NCBI RefSeq assembly: GCF_021023135.1
Contig: NZ_PGFV01000002.1
Coordinates: 62,001-126,000 of the forward strand
Origin: Brevibacterium sp. CCUG 69071
Lineage (GTDB): Bacteria > Actinomycetota > Actinomycetes > Actinomycetales > Brevibacteriaceae
DNA length: 64,000 bases
Direction: 5' to 3'
How positions within the stretch are numbered: position 1 is the stretch's first letter; every line of letters starts with the position of its first letter. The notes under the pieces are model-generated. The model ran no database searches. It worked only from the letters and a program-made list of their open reading frames with translations, and had not been told where the DNA came from. A program made the position numbers and the translations under genes. Below are positions 36,908 through 45,051 of this stretch, in pieces.

Positions 36908-38011
36908 ATGAGCATCGACGTCTTCGACGGACACAATGACCTCGCCTGGTTCCTGCGCGAGGAACGCGACTACAGCGTGGAGGGGCTCAACGACCCAGCC
37001 GTCTCCCCGTTCACCACGATGGACCAGCTGGCCGCCGGGCACGTGGCCGCCCAGTACTGGTCGGTCTACGTCCACTCCTCGATCACCGGCGCGCAGGCGA
37101 TCAAGGCGACCTGGGAGCAGATCGATGCCGTCGCCCGCGTCGTCAGCGCGTACCCGGAGCGCCTGGCCTTCGCCCGCACCGCCGCCGAGGTGGTTGCCGC
37201 GCGCCAGGCCGGAAAGGTCGCTTCGCTCATGGGCGTCGAAGGCGGGCAGCAGATCGACGAATCCCTCGCGGTCCTGCGCTCCTATGCCCGGGCCGGCGCG
37301 AGGTACATGACTCTGACCTGGTCGACCACTCACTCCTGGGCCGATTCGGCCACCGACGATCCGCAGCACGGGGGCCTGAGCGCATTCGGCCGTGAGGTCG
37401 TCGCCGAGATGAATCGGATCGGTATGATCGTCGACCTCTCCCATGTCGCGCCGAGTGTCATGCACCAGTCGCTCGACATCTCCACACTGCCCGTGATCTT
37501 CAGCCACTCGTGCGCGTTCGGGCTCAACCCGCACCCGCGCAACATCCCCGATGACGTGCTCGACCGCGTGCCCGGCAACGGGGGAGTGGCGATGATGACA
37601 TTCGTGCCGTCCTTCGTCTCGAACGAACGCCGCGAATGGGTCGACGCCGGGGAGCAGGGCACCGCGCCCGAGGTGACCGTGGCCCAGGTCGCCGACCACT
37701 GCGACTACGTGCGCGAGCGGATCGGCATCGACCACATCGGCCTCGGCGGCGACATCTGCGGTGTCGACGAGCTGCCGACGGGACTCGGCGACGCCGGCCA
37801 GTACCCGAACCTGTTCGCCGAGCTCGCCGGGCGCGGCTGGTCCGAGACGGATCTGCGCAAGCTCGGCTTCGACAACGCGATGCGCGTGCTCGAGGCCCAC
37901 GAAGAGGCGTACACGGCGTTCATCGGAACGGCGGACGCAGGAACGGAGAGCAGCGCCTCGGCGGGTGACGCGGGATCGGGTGGCACCGCCTCGGCGAGGG
38001 ACGCGCGATGA
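36908..38011 (+). CDS. Membrane dipeptidase family (M19) metallo-dipeptidase
   Basis: A 367-aa renal-dipeptidase-type enzyme that hydrolyses dipeptides, including those with a C-terminal D-residue. Zinc ligands: DGHNDL (His9, Asp11), the bridging Glu in GVEGGQQ and His in FSHSCAFGLNPHPRNIPD. IDHIGLGGDICG matches the family's DH.G.GSDFDG block. No signal peptide. The C-terminus carries a Ser/Ala/Gly tail (GTESSASAGDAG..TASARDAR) coded by CCTCGGCG-containing repeats. The 64-base gap upstream contains short acgaccacggc repeats and an AAGGAGAACAG ribosome site. ATGA overlap with the amidotransferase. Confidence 0.92.
   Translation: MSIDVFDGHNDLAWFLREERDYSVEGLNDPAVSPFTTMDQLAAGHVAAQYWSVYVHSSITGAQAIKATWEQIDAVARVVSAYPERLAFARTAAEVVAARQAGKVASLMGVEGGQQIDESLAVLRSYARAGARYMTLTWSTTHSWADSATDDPQHGGLSAFGREVVAEMNRIGMIVDLSHVAPSVMHQSLDISTLPVIFSHSCAFGLNPHPRNIPDDVLDRVPGNGGVAMMTFVPSFVSNERREWVDAGEQGTAPEVTVAQVADHCDYVRERIGIDHIGLGGDICGVDELPTGLGDAGQYPNLFAELAGRGWSETDLRKLGFDNAMRVLEAHEEAYTAFIGTADAGTESSASAGDAGSGGTASARDAR
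37952..37999 (+). repeat. Duplicated CCTCGGCG-containing segment in the dipeptidase tail
   Basis: Two copies of (a/c)gcctcggcg(a/g)g about 40 bases apart, separated by gacgcggga-like sequence; they code SASAGDA and TASARDA. Confidence 0.5.
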
Positions 38012-38718
38012 CTCGCCTCCTCGTCATCGTCAACGACTTCGAGTCCCAACCGGGGCAGCTGACCAGGTGGATGATCAGCGAGAACGTCGAGTTCGACCTG
38101 CGCATCGGGGGAGTCTCCGCGCTGCCGGCGCCCGAGGCCCTTGATGACTACGACGGCCTGATCATGCTCGGCGGCGGATACATGCCCGATGAGACCGATC
38201 GGGCGCCGTGGCTGAGCACCGAGGCCGAGCTGTCCAAGCGGGCGCTGGCCACGGACATGCCGCAGTTCGGGATCTGCCTGGGCGGACAGCTCATCGCCCA
38301 CATCATCGGCGGTGATGTGCGCGCGCAGACCGGGGAACCGGAGAAGGGCTACACCTGGATCGACACCACCGCCGAGGCGGCCGCCGACCCGGTCTTCTCC
38401 GCGCTTCCCCAGCGGACGTCGTTCGTCGAAAGCCACGTCGACCGGATCGTCGGACTCCCGCCCGAGGCGACCCTGCTGGCCTCGAGTCAGGCGTGTGAGT
38501 TCCAGGCCTTCCGGGTCGGCAACGCCTGGGGAACACAGTTCCACCCGGAGTCGACACGCGAGAACATTCTGCGGTGGGACGCAGACAAACTGCAGAATCT
38601 GGGGTTCAATAAAGAGACCCTGCTGAAGGAGGCGGCGGAGCGCGGACCCGACAGCGAACGAGATGCGAAGGCCCTGTTCACCGCCTTCCTCGCTGTCGTC
38701 CGCAACACTGGGATGTGA
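38008..38718 (+). CDS. Class I glutamine amidotransferase-like protein
   Basis: A 236-aa protein of the class I GATase family. The nucleophile elbow FGICLGGQL (Cys90) and the catalytic His/Glu in TQFHPEST are intact. It stands alone without a synthetase partner, like the gamma-glutamyl hydrolases (e.g. PuuD-like or GGH-type) that split gamma-glutamyl amides. In this operon it might cleave the gamma-D-Glu bond of murein peptides or other gamma-glutamyl compounds (inference). Its start overlaps the dipeptidase stop. Confidence 0.85.
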   Translation: MTRLLVIVNDFESQPGQLTRWMISENVEFDLRIGGVSALPAPEALDDYDGLIMLGGGYMPDETDRAPWLSTEAELSKRALATDMPQFGICLGGQLIAHIIGGDVRAQTGEPEKGYTWIDTTAEAAADPVFSALPQRTSFVESHVDRIVGLPPEATLLASSQACEFQAFRVGNAWGTQFHPESTRENILRWDADKLQNLGFNKETLLKEAAERGPDSERDAKALFTAFLAVVRNTGM

Positions 38719-38794
38719 ATGCACCCGGATGTGAAAGTGCGAGAGCACGGGCGCAACGAGGCGCACGTGTGAGAACACCGGAGATGGAGGAATC

Positions 38795-40222
38795 GTGAGT
38801 GACACCGGAACCACCACTACCGAACCGGGGGAGGGGAAGCAGCCCGAGACCCTCAAGCGGGTCATGGGGCCGAAGCTCCTCCTTCTCTTCATCGTCGGCG
38901 ACATCCTGGGCACGGGCGTCTATGCCCTGACCGGGCAGGTGGCCGGACAGGTCGGCGGCGCCGGGTGGGCACCGGTCATCCTCGCCTTTCTGATCGCCCT
39001 GATCACGGCGTTCTCCTATATGGAGCTCGTCACGAAGTATCCCCACGCCGCGGGTGCTGCGCTGTACACGCACAAGGCGTTCGGGATCCACTTCGTCACC
39101 TTTCTCGTCGCCTTCGCCGTCCTCAGCTCGGGAATCACCTCGGCGTCGACTGCTTCGAACGTCTTCGCCGCGAATATGGTCGCGGGCTTCGGCTGGGACA
39201 TCTCGGGGACCTGGGTGATGTGGATCGCGCTCGGCTTCCTCGCCCTCGTCGCGGCGATCAACCTGCGTGGTGTCGGCGAGAGCGTGTGGTTCAACGTCGT
39301 GCTCACGGTCATCGAGCTCTCCGGCCTGCTGCTGGTCATCCTCGTCGGCTTCTTCGCCTTGGGCTCGGGCAGCGCCGACTTCTCCCGTGTGATGATCTTC
39401 GAGACCGCCGATGACAAGAGCGTCTTCCTCGCGGTCACGGGTGCCACGGCGCTCGCCTTCTTCTCGATGGTCGGATTCGAGGATTCGGTGAACATGGTCG
39501 AGGAGACCAAGGATCCGCGGATCTTCCCGAAGATCATGCTCACCGGACTCTCGATCACCGGAGTCATCTATGTGCTCGTGTCCGTCGTCGCCGTCGCCGC
39601 GGTCCCGATCGGCCAGCTCTCCGAGTCGGAGACGCCGCTGCTCGACGTGGTCAAGGCCGGTGCCCCGGGGATCCCGATCGATGCGATCTTCCCGTTCATG
39701 ACGATGTTCGCGGTCGCGAATTCGGCGCTGATCAATATGCTCATGGCCAGTCGTCTGCTCTACGGCATGGCGAAGCAGAACGTGCTGCCACCGGTGTTCG
39801 CGAAGGTCCTCGCCGGACGTCGCTCCCCGTGGGTCTCGATCATCTTCACCACCCTCATCGCCTTCGCTCTCATCATCGGCGTGACCACGTTCCTGCCGGA
39901 GTCCGTGACCGCGTCGCTGGGCGGTACGACCTCCCTGCTGCTGCTCGCGGTCTTCGCCGTCGTCAATGTTGCGGTGCTCATCCTGCGCCGGCAGCCCGCG
40001 CAGCACGAGCACTTCAAGGCTCCGTCCTGGCTGCCCTGGATCGGCGTGTTCAGCTGTGCCTTCCTCGTCGGCCCCTGGGCGCGTCTCGAGGACCTGATCC
40101 AGTACCAGATCGCCCTCGCGCTGATCGGCATCGGCGTCGTACTGTGGGCGGTGACCTGGCTGTGGAACCGCTCGGTCAGAGGCTCGAGCACGAGGTTCCG
40201 CAATCCTGAGGAGCTGACATGA
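38795..40222 (+). CDS. APC superfamily amino acid permease
   Basis: A 475-aa transporter with about twelve transmembrane helices; the N-terminal LLLFIVGDILGTGVYALTG matches the APC unwound helix-1 motif and SMVGFEDSVNMVEETKDP the conserved helix-6 region. GTG start behind GGAGGAATC. Likely imports or exports an amino acid tied to the peptide pathway. It is 76 bases after the amidotransferase with no obvious terminator between. Confidence 0.92.
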   Translation: MSDTGTTTTEPGEGKQPETLKRVMGPKLLLLFIVGDILGTGVYALTGQVAGQVGGAGWAPVILAFLIALITAFSYMELVTKYPHAAGAALYTHKAFGIHFVTFLVAFAVLSSGITSASTASNVFAANMVAGFGWDISGTWVMWIALGFLALVAAINLRGVGESVWFNVVLTVIELSGLLLVILVGFFALGSGSADFSRVMIFETADDKSVFLAVTGATALAFFSMVGFEDSVNMVEETKDPRIFPKIMLTGLSITGVIYVLVSVVAVAAVPIGQLSESETPLLDVVKAGAPGIPIDAIFPFMTMFAVANSALINMLMASRLLYGMAKQNVLPPVFAKVLAGRRSPWVSIIFTTLIAFALIIGVTTFLPESVTASLGGTTSLLLLAVFAVVNVAVLILRRQPAQHEHFKAPSWLPWIGVFSCAFLVGPWARLEDLIQYQIALALIGIGVVLWAVTWLWNRSVRGSSTRFRNPEELT

Positions 40223-40347
40223 TGGAGTCCGGCGCTGAATGTGCCGGAGCTGGCCAGTCCGGCACCAGCCGTACCGGCACCGGCTAGCCCGGCGCTGACC
40301 GTGCCGCTTCCGTCCCTGCCAACCATCCCGATAAGCGAAGGTGAACA
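40223..40347. repeat. Degenerate CCGGC repeats between permease and stress protein
   Basis: Several short copies of gccggYac(c/t)g and their complements (e.g. gtgccggagctggcc, gtaccggcaccggc) can form alternative hairpins. No gene is present. Confidence 0.4.
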
Positions 40348-40743
40348 ATGACCATTGTCATCGGTTACGTCAACACTCCCGCGGGCCATGCGGCCCTCGA
40401 TTCCGGCATCGACCAAGCCAAGAAGGACAGCCATGATCTGGTCGTCGTCAACGCCTCCCGCTCGGCCTCACGCAGCGATTCCTACCGCCTCGGCGAGGGC
40501 GAGCTCAAGTCCGTCAAGGACTACCTGGGTCGCTCCGGGGTCGAGTATCGGGTGCTGACTCCGGGCAGCGAATACGATCCCGCTGAGCAGCTTCTCGACG
40601 CCGCCGCCGAGGTGGGGGCCGAGCTGATCGTGCTCGGCACCCGGAAACGCACTCCCGTGGGGAAGTTCCTCCTCGGGTCGACGATCCAGCGGGTCATTCT
40701 CGACGCCGAGTGCCCCGTGCTGTGCGTGAAGGCCAAACACTGA
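40348..40743 (+). CDS. Universal stress protein (UspA family)
   Basis: A 131-aa single-domain UspA protein. The nucleotide-binding motif is visible as VLGTRKRTPVGKFLLGSTI near the C-terminus, followed by ECPVLCVK. ATP-type binding is therefore likely. RBS GAAGGTG. It closes the co-directional block and may respond to the permease's substrate state or general stress. Confidence 0.9.
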   Translation: MTIVIGYVNTPAGHAALDSGIDQAKKDSHDLVVVNASRSASRSDSYRLGEGELKSVKDYLGRSGVEYRVLTPGSEYDPAEQLLDAAAEVGAELIVLGTRKRTPVGKFLLGSTIQRVILDAECPVLCVKAKH

Positions 40744-40786
40744 GCTGAGAACCGCTGGGCCGAGTGCACAACCTCGGCGGGGAAGC

Positions 40787-41848
40787 TCAGCCGAACGAGC
40801 TCATGATGAGGTCGGCGTTGACGTGGGCCCCGGCGAGGACGCCGCTGGCGGCGCTGCCGACCACCATCGCCGACATATCCGCGCTGTTGCCGATCGCCCA
40901 GACGCCGGGCACCTTCGTCTGGCCCGCCATCTCGGTCGGGATGGTCGAACCCATCCCGCTGGGGTGGGCGACGACGGTGCCGCCCAACTGAGTGAACAGG
41001 TCAGCGTTGGCTCGGAAGTAGGGACTCACCGTCAGAGCATCGAAGGTGAGGGTGTCGTCGGTTGCGTCCCCGGTCGCCGAGGTGGCTGCGGAGTCCTGGT
41101 GCAGTCTGAGGACGGTGCCTGCGGCGGAGCGGGAGACGCTCTCGACACGTGCGTCGACATAGCCGATACCGAGGGCCTCGAGCATCTTCGTCTGCTCGGC
41201 ATCGGGCGCCGGAGCAGTGTGCCGGACGAAAGTGACTCGGTCGCTGAGCTGGGAGAACATCATCGCCTGGTGGTAGGACAGGGCACTCGTGCCGATGATG
41301 CCGATGTTCTGCCCGCGCACCTCGTAGCCGTGGCAGTAGGGGCAGTGGAGGGCGGTCTCGCCCCACCCCTCGGCGACGCCTGGGATGTCGGGGAGTTCAT
41401 CGCTGAGGCCGGTGGCGATGATGAGGCGTCGAGCCCGGATGAGTCTGCCGCTCGATGTCTCGAGTTCGAAGATAGTGTCGGCGGCAGAGCCTCCGTCCGG
41501 GCCGGAGGCGCCCGCGTCCTGGGTGGAGGCGGAGTTCCCGGGCTGACCGAGGCTGCGCGCCGTGACGACCGTGTCGTCGACGATCTCGACACCATAGTCT
41601 GCAGCCTCTCGGCGGCCTTTGGCCACGAGCTCGAGTGGGCTGATGCCCTCGTGCCCGATGACATTGTGGGCGTGGGCGCTCGGTGCATTGCGAGGTTGCC
41701 CGCCATCGATGACGATGACGCTGCGCAGAGACCTGGCCAGGGCGATCGAGGCGGCGAGACCGCCGACGCCTCCGCCGACCACGGCGACCTCGACCTCACT
41801 GGGTGTGCGCGGATCCGGGAGAACGGAGCTGCTCTGGGTAGTGGTCAT
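40787..41848 (-). CDS. FAD/NAD(P)-dependent oxidoreductase, thioredoxin-reductase-like
   Basis: A 353-aa flavoprotein. FAD-binding VVGGGVGGLAASIALA is at residues ~22-37; the redox-active pair is CPYC in LHCPYCHGYEVRGQNIGII, where the second dinucleotide-binding segment follows; and the C-terminal GVWAIGNSADMSAMV matches the family's GD-box region. A ~25-residue Ser/Ala/Gly insert (about 115-140) interrupts the second strand region. It may reduce a thiol protein or small disulfide. Divergent from the HNH gene across a large gap. Confidence 0.88.
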   Translation of the reverse strand: MTTTQSSSVLPDPRTPSEVEVAVVGGGVGGLAASIALARSLRSVIVIDGGQPRNAPSAHAHNVIGHEGISPLELVAKGRREAADYGVEIVDDTVVTARSLGQPGNSASTQDAGASGPDGGSAADTIFELETSSGRLIRARRLIIATGLSDELPDIPGVAEGWGETALHCPYCHGYEVRGQNIGIIGTSALSYHQAMMFSQLSDRVTFVRHTAPAPDAEQTKMLEALGIGYVDARVESVSRSAAGTVLRLHQDSAATSATGDATDDTLTFDALTVSPYFRANADLFTQLGGTVVAHPSGMGSTIPTEMAGQTKVPGVWAIGNSADMSAMVVGSAASGVLAGAHVNADLIMSSFG

Positions 41849-42302
41849 GATGGCTTCCTTCTGTGAGAGATGTCTGCGGTGGCCGAGCTGAACATTCTCC
41901 AGTCTGAGTTGCAGTGGTGATAGCTGGCAAACATATTTGCGGTATTGGCAAAATGAGAGCTGGCGGGGTAGGGAGGGGAGGGCGTGGAAACGATTTTGAG
42001 GATCAGCTCTCTCGAGCGTGGATGTCCAGGTCAGGAGCCCGCCGTTGAACGCGAAATCTCATGTCAGAGGCTCAATGTAGCGTGAATGGCATGAGCGAAC
42101 TATTTCTATTCGAGAGGAAATGAAGTGTAACGAGTTGCGGCGGTGATTCGGCACCAGTCTCCTTCGGGAGTAGAACCTGCCCGAAAATAGAAACGCACCG
42201 AACTGAAAGCAGAAATATTGAGACAAATTAGTACAAAACTATAGACACAATCAGATTCATGATTGTAGAATAGACACAAGAGATCAACAACGACGTTGAA
42301 GA
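41849..42302. other. AT-rich 454-bp gap before the HNH gene
   Basis: No coding frame is credible. Base composition is clearly lower in GC than the rest, most of all at 42090-42300 (runs such as gaaatattgagacaaatt). A small palindrome GCAAA-CATA-TTTGC lies at 41927-41940, with a second GGCAAA further along; it could be an operator for the oxidoreductase. TAGAAT near 42265 could be a -10 for the HNH gene. Confidence 0.5.
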
Positions 42303-44654
42303 ATGGACAGTGAAACCATGACTCTCACCCCGAGGCGTCAGCCGAACGAGCAGGACAGGCTTGCTGACGGCATGCGCCCTGCCGGTGCCGCCGATGGGGA
42401 GACGTTCGTATGCGGAGGTCCGACCTATAGCGAGATTCTCGGGGAGATGAGCCCGGACCTCAGCGACCATGCACTGGCCGCTCTCTTCGCCAGATTGGCC
42501 GATCTGCCCGATGACGCCCTCGAAGTCGAAGGCCCCGATGGAGAGACATCTCGCTCATTGGGCGGATTCCCCGGGGCGCCCGAGGAGTCCGGAAAGGCCG
42601 CGATCGCCGACACTGGCACGGCTGAACTCCCTCCGACCGACCGCTGGAACGGACGCAACCTGTGGGAGGCGAGTGCATATGATCCGGAGGCGAAAGCAGA
42701 AATCGAGCGCCTGGCCGCGCAGCTCGACGCCGAACGCGCAGAATGGATGCGGAAGCGGTCCAAGGAGTCTGAAGCAGAGCGGACCGTCGAGTACGCCGCG
42801 TATCTGGAGCGTTATCCCGAGATCCGGGAACAACGCGAGCGAGAAGACGAAGAATGGCAGCAGCTACTCGACGATTTCGACGAGCGGGCCGCTGAGCAGG
42901 CCCGAGTCGAATCGGAACGAGCCGAACGCCACCGTGAGATCGCTCGGAATTCCGAACCTGTGGGAGACGCTCACCCTCTCCTCGACCAGTACCGGTGGTC
43001 GGATCTCAAGGGAGTCGCTCCCGAACTGACCGATGGCATAGAAGGTCTCCAGGCTCTCCTGGGCGAGCTGCACTCCTTCACTCGCCCCATGGGACCGGAC
43101 GACGCGGTCACGGTGATGGATGGGCTCGAAACTCTCAACCGCCTGTCGGAATCCATCTCCATCGTCACTCTCTCGGTGTTCGAACGGGTGGGCACACCTC
43201 GCGACTTCGGTGCGAAGACGACACAGGCACTGATCCAGAACCGGCTGAGCCTCTCGGAACGTGAAGCCGGACGCAGGACAGAACTGGCCAAGAAGCTGGG
43301 AAAGCGAGTCAACTACAGCGGAGAATCGATCGACCCGAAGTTCGCCGTTGCGTCGGAGGCGCTGCTCAACGGAACACTTTCCGCGAATCAGGCCGGAGCC
43401 ATCGTCAAATGCCTCCAAGACCTCTCGTCGCGTGTCGACGAAGAGCAGCTGCTCGAAGCCGAACAGATTCTTGTCGAGAAGGCGCCGACCGTTCGTGTGC
43501 GGGACATATTCGTGCTCTACAAAGAGATTCTCGGATGGATCGATCCTGATGGTGCAGCCCCTGAAGAGGCCGCCGCTCGCGACAGCATGTGTGTGAATCT
43601 GCGTCAGTTGAAAGACGGCACATGGTCGCTCAAAGGACGGCTGGACGAGGAAGCCGGCGGAGTCCTCAACGGCCTGCTCACCTCACGGATCAAGACAGAA
43701 GAGGAGAAGGCTTCGCGGAACAGTGCTTCGAAGGCTGAGGATTCGACCAACGGCGTCACCGGTCAGGAAATGGCGGCCGGTCAGGAGATGGCCGCCGGAC
43801 AGGGATCGGTCACCGATCAGGAAGGTGTCACCGATCAGGAAGTGGTCGATGCCTATGCTGAAGTGCTCCGGGGCGACCGCTCCGATTGCCTGGATCCTTC
43901 GCTCGACTTCTCGGTTCCGCCTCCGTTCGCCGTTGATGCCGATGGCCAGTGCCCATCCTCGGAGCAGGACTCTGCGTCCGATCAGCAGCCGGGAGCCGAA
44001 CGCGCCGGGGGTGTTCCGCAGGGTCTCGGAGTCCGTGAAGACAGATCCCTGGTTGAGATGGCCGACAAGCAGCCGAGCGTGCGGCGCCGGATCTACGAAC
44101 GTTTCGCCAGCCTCATCGGCAGCATCGAAATGGATCGCATCAAGGCCGGAGCGGCCTATGCGCTGGTCGTGACCGCAAAGGCCGAGGATCTTGCACAGCA
44201 GAGCGGACGCGCAGTGACCGGGGCGGAGGCGCCTTTCCCGATCAGATCGGCCGCGCTCGACGGGCTCAATGGCAACGTGTTCTTCCACCTGATAAGCGAA
44301 CAGGCGAAGACAATGCAGGTGGCAACGGAGAATCGACTCGCGAACGCGAAGCAGCTGGCCATCCTCGCCAGCAGGGACCAAGGTTGCAGCTTTCCCGGCT
44401 GTGACACTCCACCGGGATGGTGCGAAGCCCACCACATCGTGCCGTGGGCCGATAAGGGCAGAACCGATATCAACAATCTGACTCTCGCGTGCGGGGCGCA
44501 CCACCGGCTGATCGATAAGACGGACTGGCACTCGGTGATGCTCAAAGACGGACGACCGGCATGGGTGCCGCCCGCGACGATCGACCCGGCGCGGCGACCG
44601 ATACTACACGCCCGCTTCATCGCGCGAGAGATCGGCGAGACTCTCTTCGGATAG
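42303..44654 (+). CDS. DUF222 / HNH endonuclease domain protein (13E12-repeat type)
   Basis: A 783-aa protein. Residues ~225-420 match DUF222, and the C-terminus holds an HNH nuclease motif (CSFPGCDTPPGWCEAHHIVPW.. LTLACGAHHRLID) with Cys/His metal ligands. Such proteins occur in many copies in actinobacterial genomes and are suspected to be mobile or selfish; biological role is unproven. The N-terminal 220 residues are acidic and coiled-coil-like (EQREREDEEWQQ). A linker repeat (GQEMAAGQEMAAGQ, TDQEGVTDQEV) is coded by direct repeats near 43765-43845. The CCGAGGTGG word is absent from this gene. Confidence 0.9.
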   Translation: MDSETMTLTPRRQPNEQDRLADGMRPAGAADGETFVCGGPTYSEILGEMSPDLSDHALAALFARLADLPDDALEVEGPDGETSRSLGGFPGAPEESGKAAIADTGTAELPPTDRWNGRNLWEASAYDPEAKAEIERLAAQLDAERAEWMRKRSKESEAERTVEYAAYLERYPEIREQREREDEEWQQLLDDFDERAAEQARVESERAERHREIARNSEPVGDAHPLLDQYRWSDLKGVAPELTDGIEGLQALLGELHSFTRPMGPDDAVTVMDGLETLNRLSESISIVTLSVFERVGTPRDFGAKTTQALIQNRLSLSEREAGRRTELAKKLGKRVNYSGESIDPKFAVASEALLNGTLSANQAGAIVKCLQDLSSRVDEEQLLEAEQILVEKAPTVRVRDIFVLYKEILGWIDPDGAAPEEAAARDSMCVNLRQLKDGTWSLKGRLDEEAGGVLNGLLTSRIKTEEEKASRNSASKAEDSTNGVTGQEMAAGQEMAAGQGSVTDQEGVTDQEVVDAYAEVLRGDRSDCLDPSLDFSVPPPFAVDADGQCPSSEQDSASDQQPGAERAGGVPQGLGVREDRSLVEMADKQPSVRRRIYERFASLIGSIEMDRIKAGAAYALVVTAKAEDLAQQSGRAVTGAEAPFPIRSAALDGLNGNVFFHLISEQAKTMQVATENRLANAKQLAILASRDQGCSFPGCDTPPGWCEAHHIVPWADKGRTDINNLTLACGAHHRLIDKTDWHSVMLKDGRPAWVPPATIDPARRPILHARFIAREIGETLFG

Positions 44655-44827
44655 ACCACACTGAGGTCGAAGGGGACGAGTCTGCCCAATTGCGAGGGAC
44701 GGACCGCACCGGTCCACGGAGACATTCAATTGAGCCAATGCGCCACCCGGGAAAGGCCGCCGAGGCTACAGCGCTCCTCAGCCGATCTTGTCTTCACGGC
44801 CATGAGGCAGTCCAGGTCATCCAGTTC

Positions 44828-44926
44828 AGCCCGTTCAGCCCGTCCAGCCCGTCCGGCCCGTCCGGCCCGTCCGGCCCGTCCAGCCCGTCCAGCCCGATCA
44901 GGCCACTCAGGCCGTCAATGCCATCC
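44828..44926 (+). repeat. 9-bp tandem array (RGCCCGTCC), about 8 clear and 3 decayed copies
   Basis: Units agcccgtcc/ggcccgtcc run without gaps from 44828 to 44899, then decay (aggccactc, aggccgtca, atgccatcc). Confidence 0.9.
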
Positions 44927-44972
44927 AATTCAGCCCGTCCAGGTCAGGCGACCAAGTCACAGCGCCGACCGT

Positions 44973-45023
44973 GTCACAAGGCCGTCCACGTCACAAGGCC
45001 GTCCACGTCACAAGGCCACTCAG
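44973..45023 (+). repeat. 17-bp tandem repeat, three copies
   Basis: gtcacaaggccgtccac at 44973-44989 and 44990-45006, with a diverged third copy at 45007-45023, ending about 30 bases before the monooxygenase start. Confidence 0.9.
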
Positions 45024-45051
45024 GAATGAACCCGCCGAGGCCGCTGTTGCC

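Larger units (their letters stand above)
44655..45051. other. Repeat-filled gap after the HNH gene
   Basis: These 397 bases contain two tandem arrays (9-bp and 17-bp units, listed separately) and no credible gene; frames crossing them code only for Ala-Arg-Pro type repeats. No clear promoter or ribosome site for the following monooxygenase was found. Confidence 0.5.

Noticed and set aside
38678..40348. Long antisense open frame opposite the APC permease
   Set aside because: Arg/Asp/Glu/Gly-rich shadow translation; the permease on the plus strand has clear transmembrane helices, ribosome site and family motifs.
42303..44654. Restriction or phage-defence nuclease system
   Set aside because: No methyltransferase, specificity subunit, helicase or other defence gene adjoins the DUF222/HNH gene.
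44828..45023. CRISPR array
   Set aside because: Units are 9 and 17 bp with no spacers and no cas genes nearby.
44730..45029. Possible 99-aa Ala-Arg-Pro repeat protein
   Set aside because: Composed only of the translated 9-bp and 17-bp DNA repeats, with no promoter, ribosome site or family resemblance.
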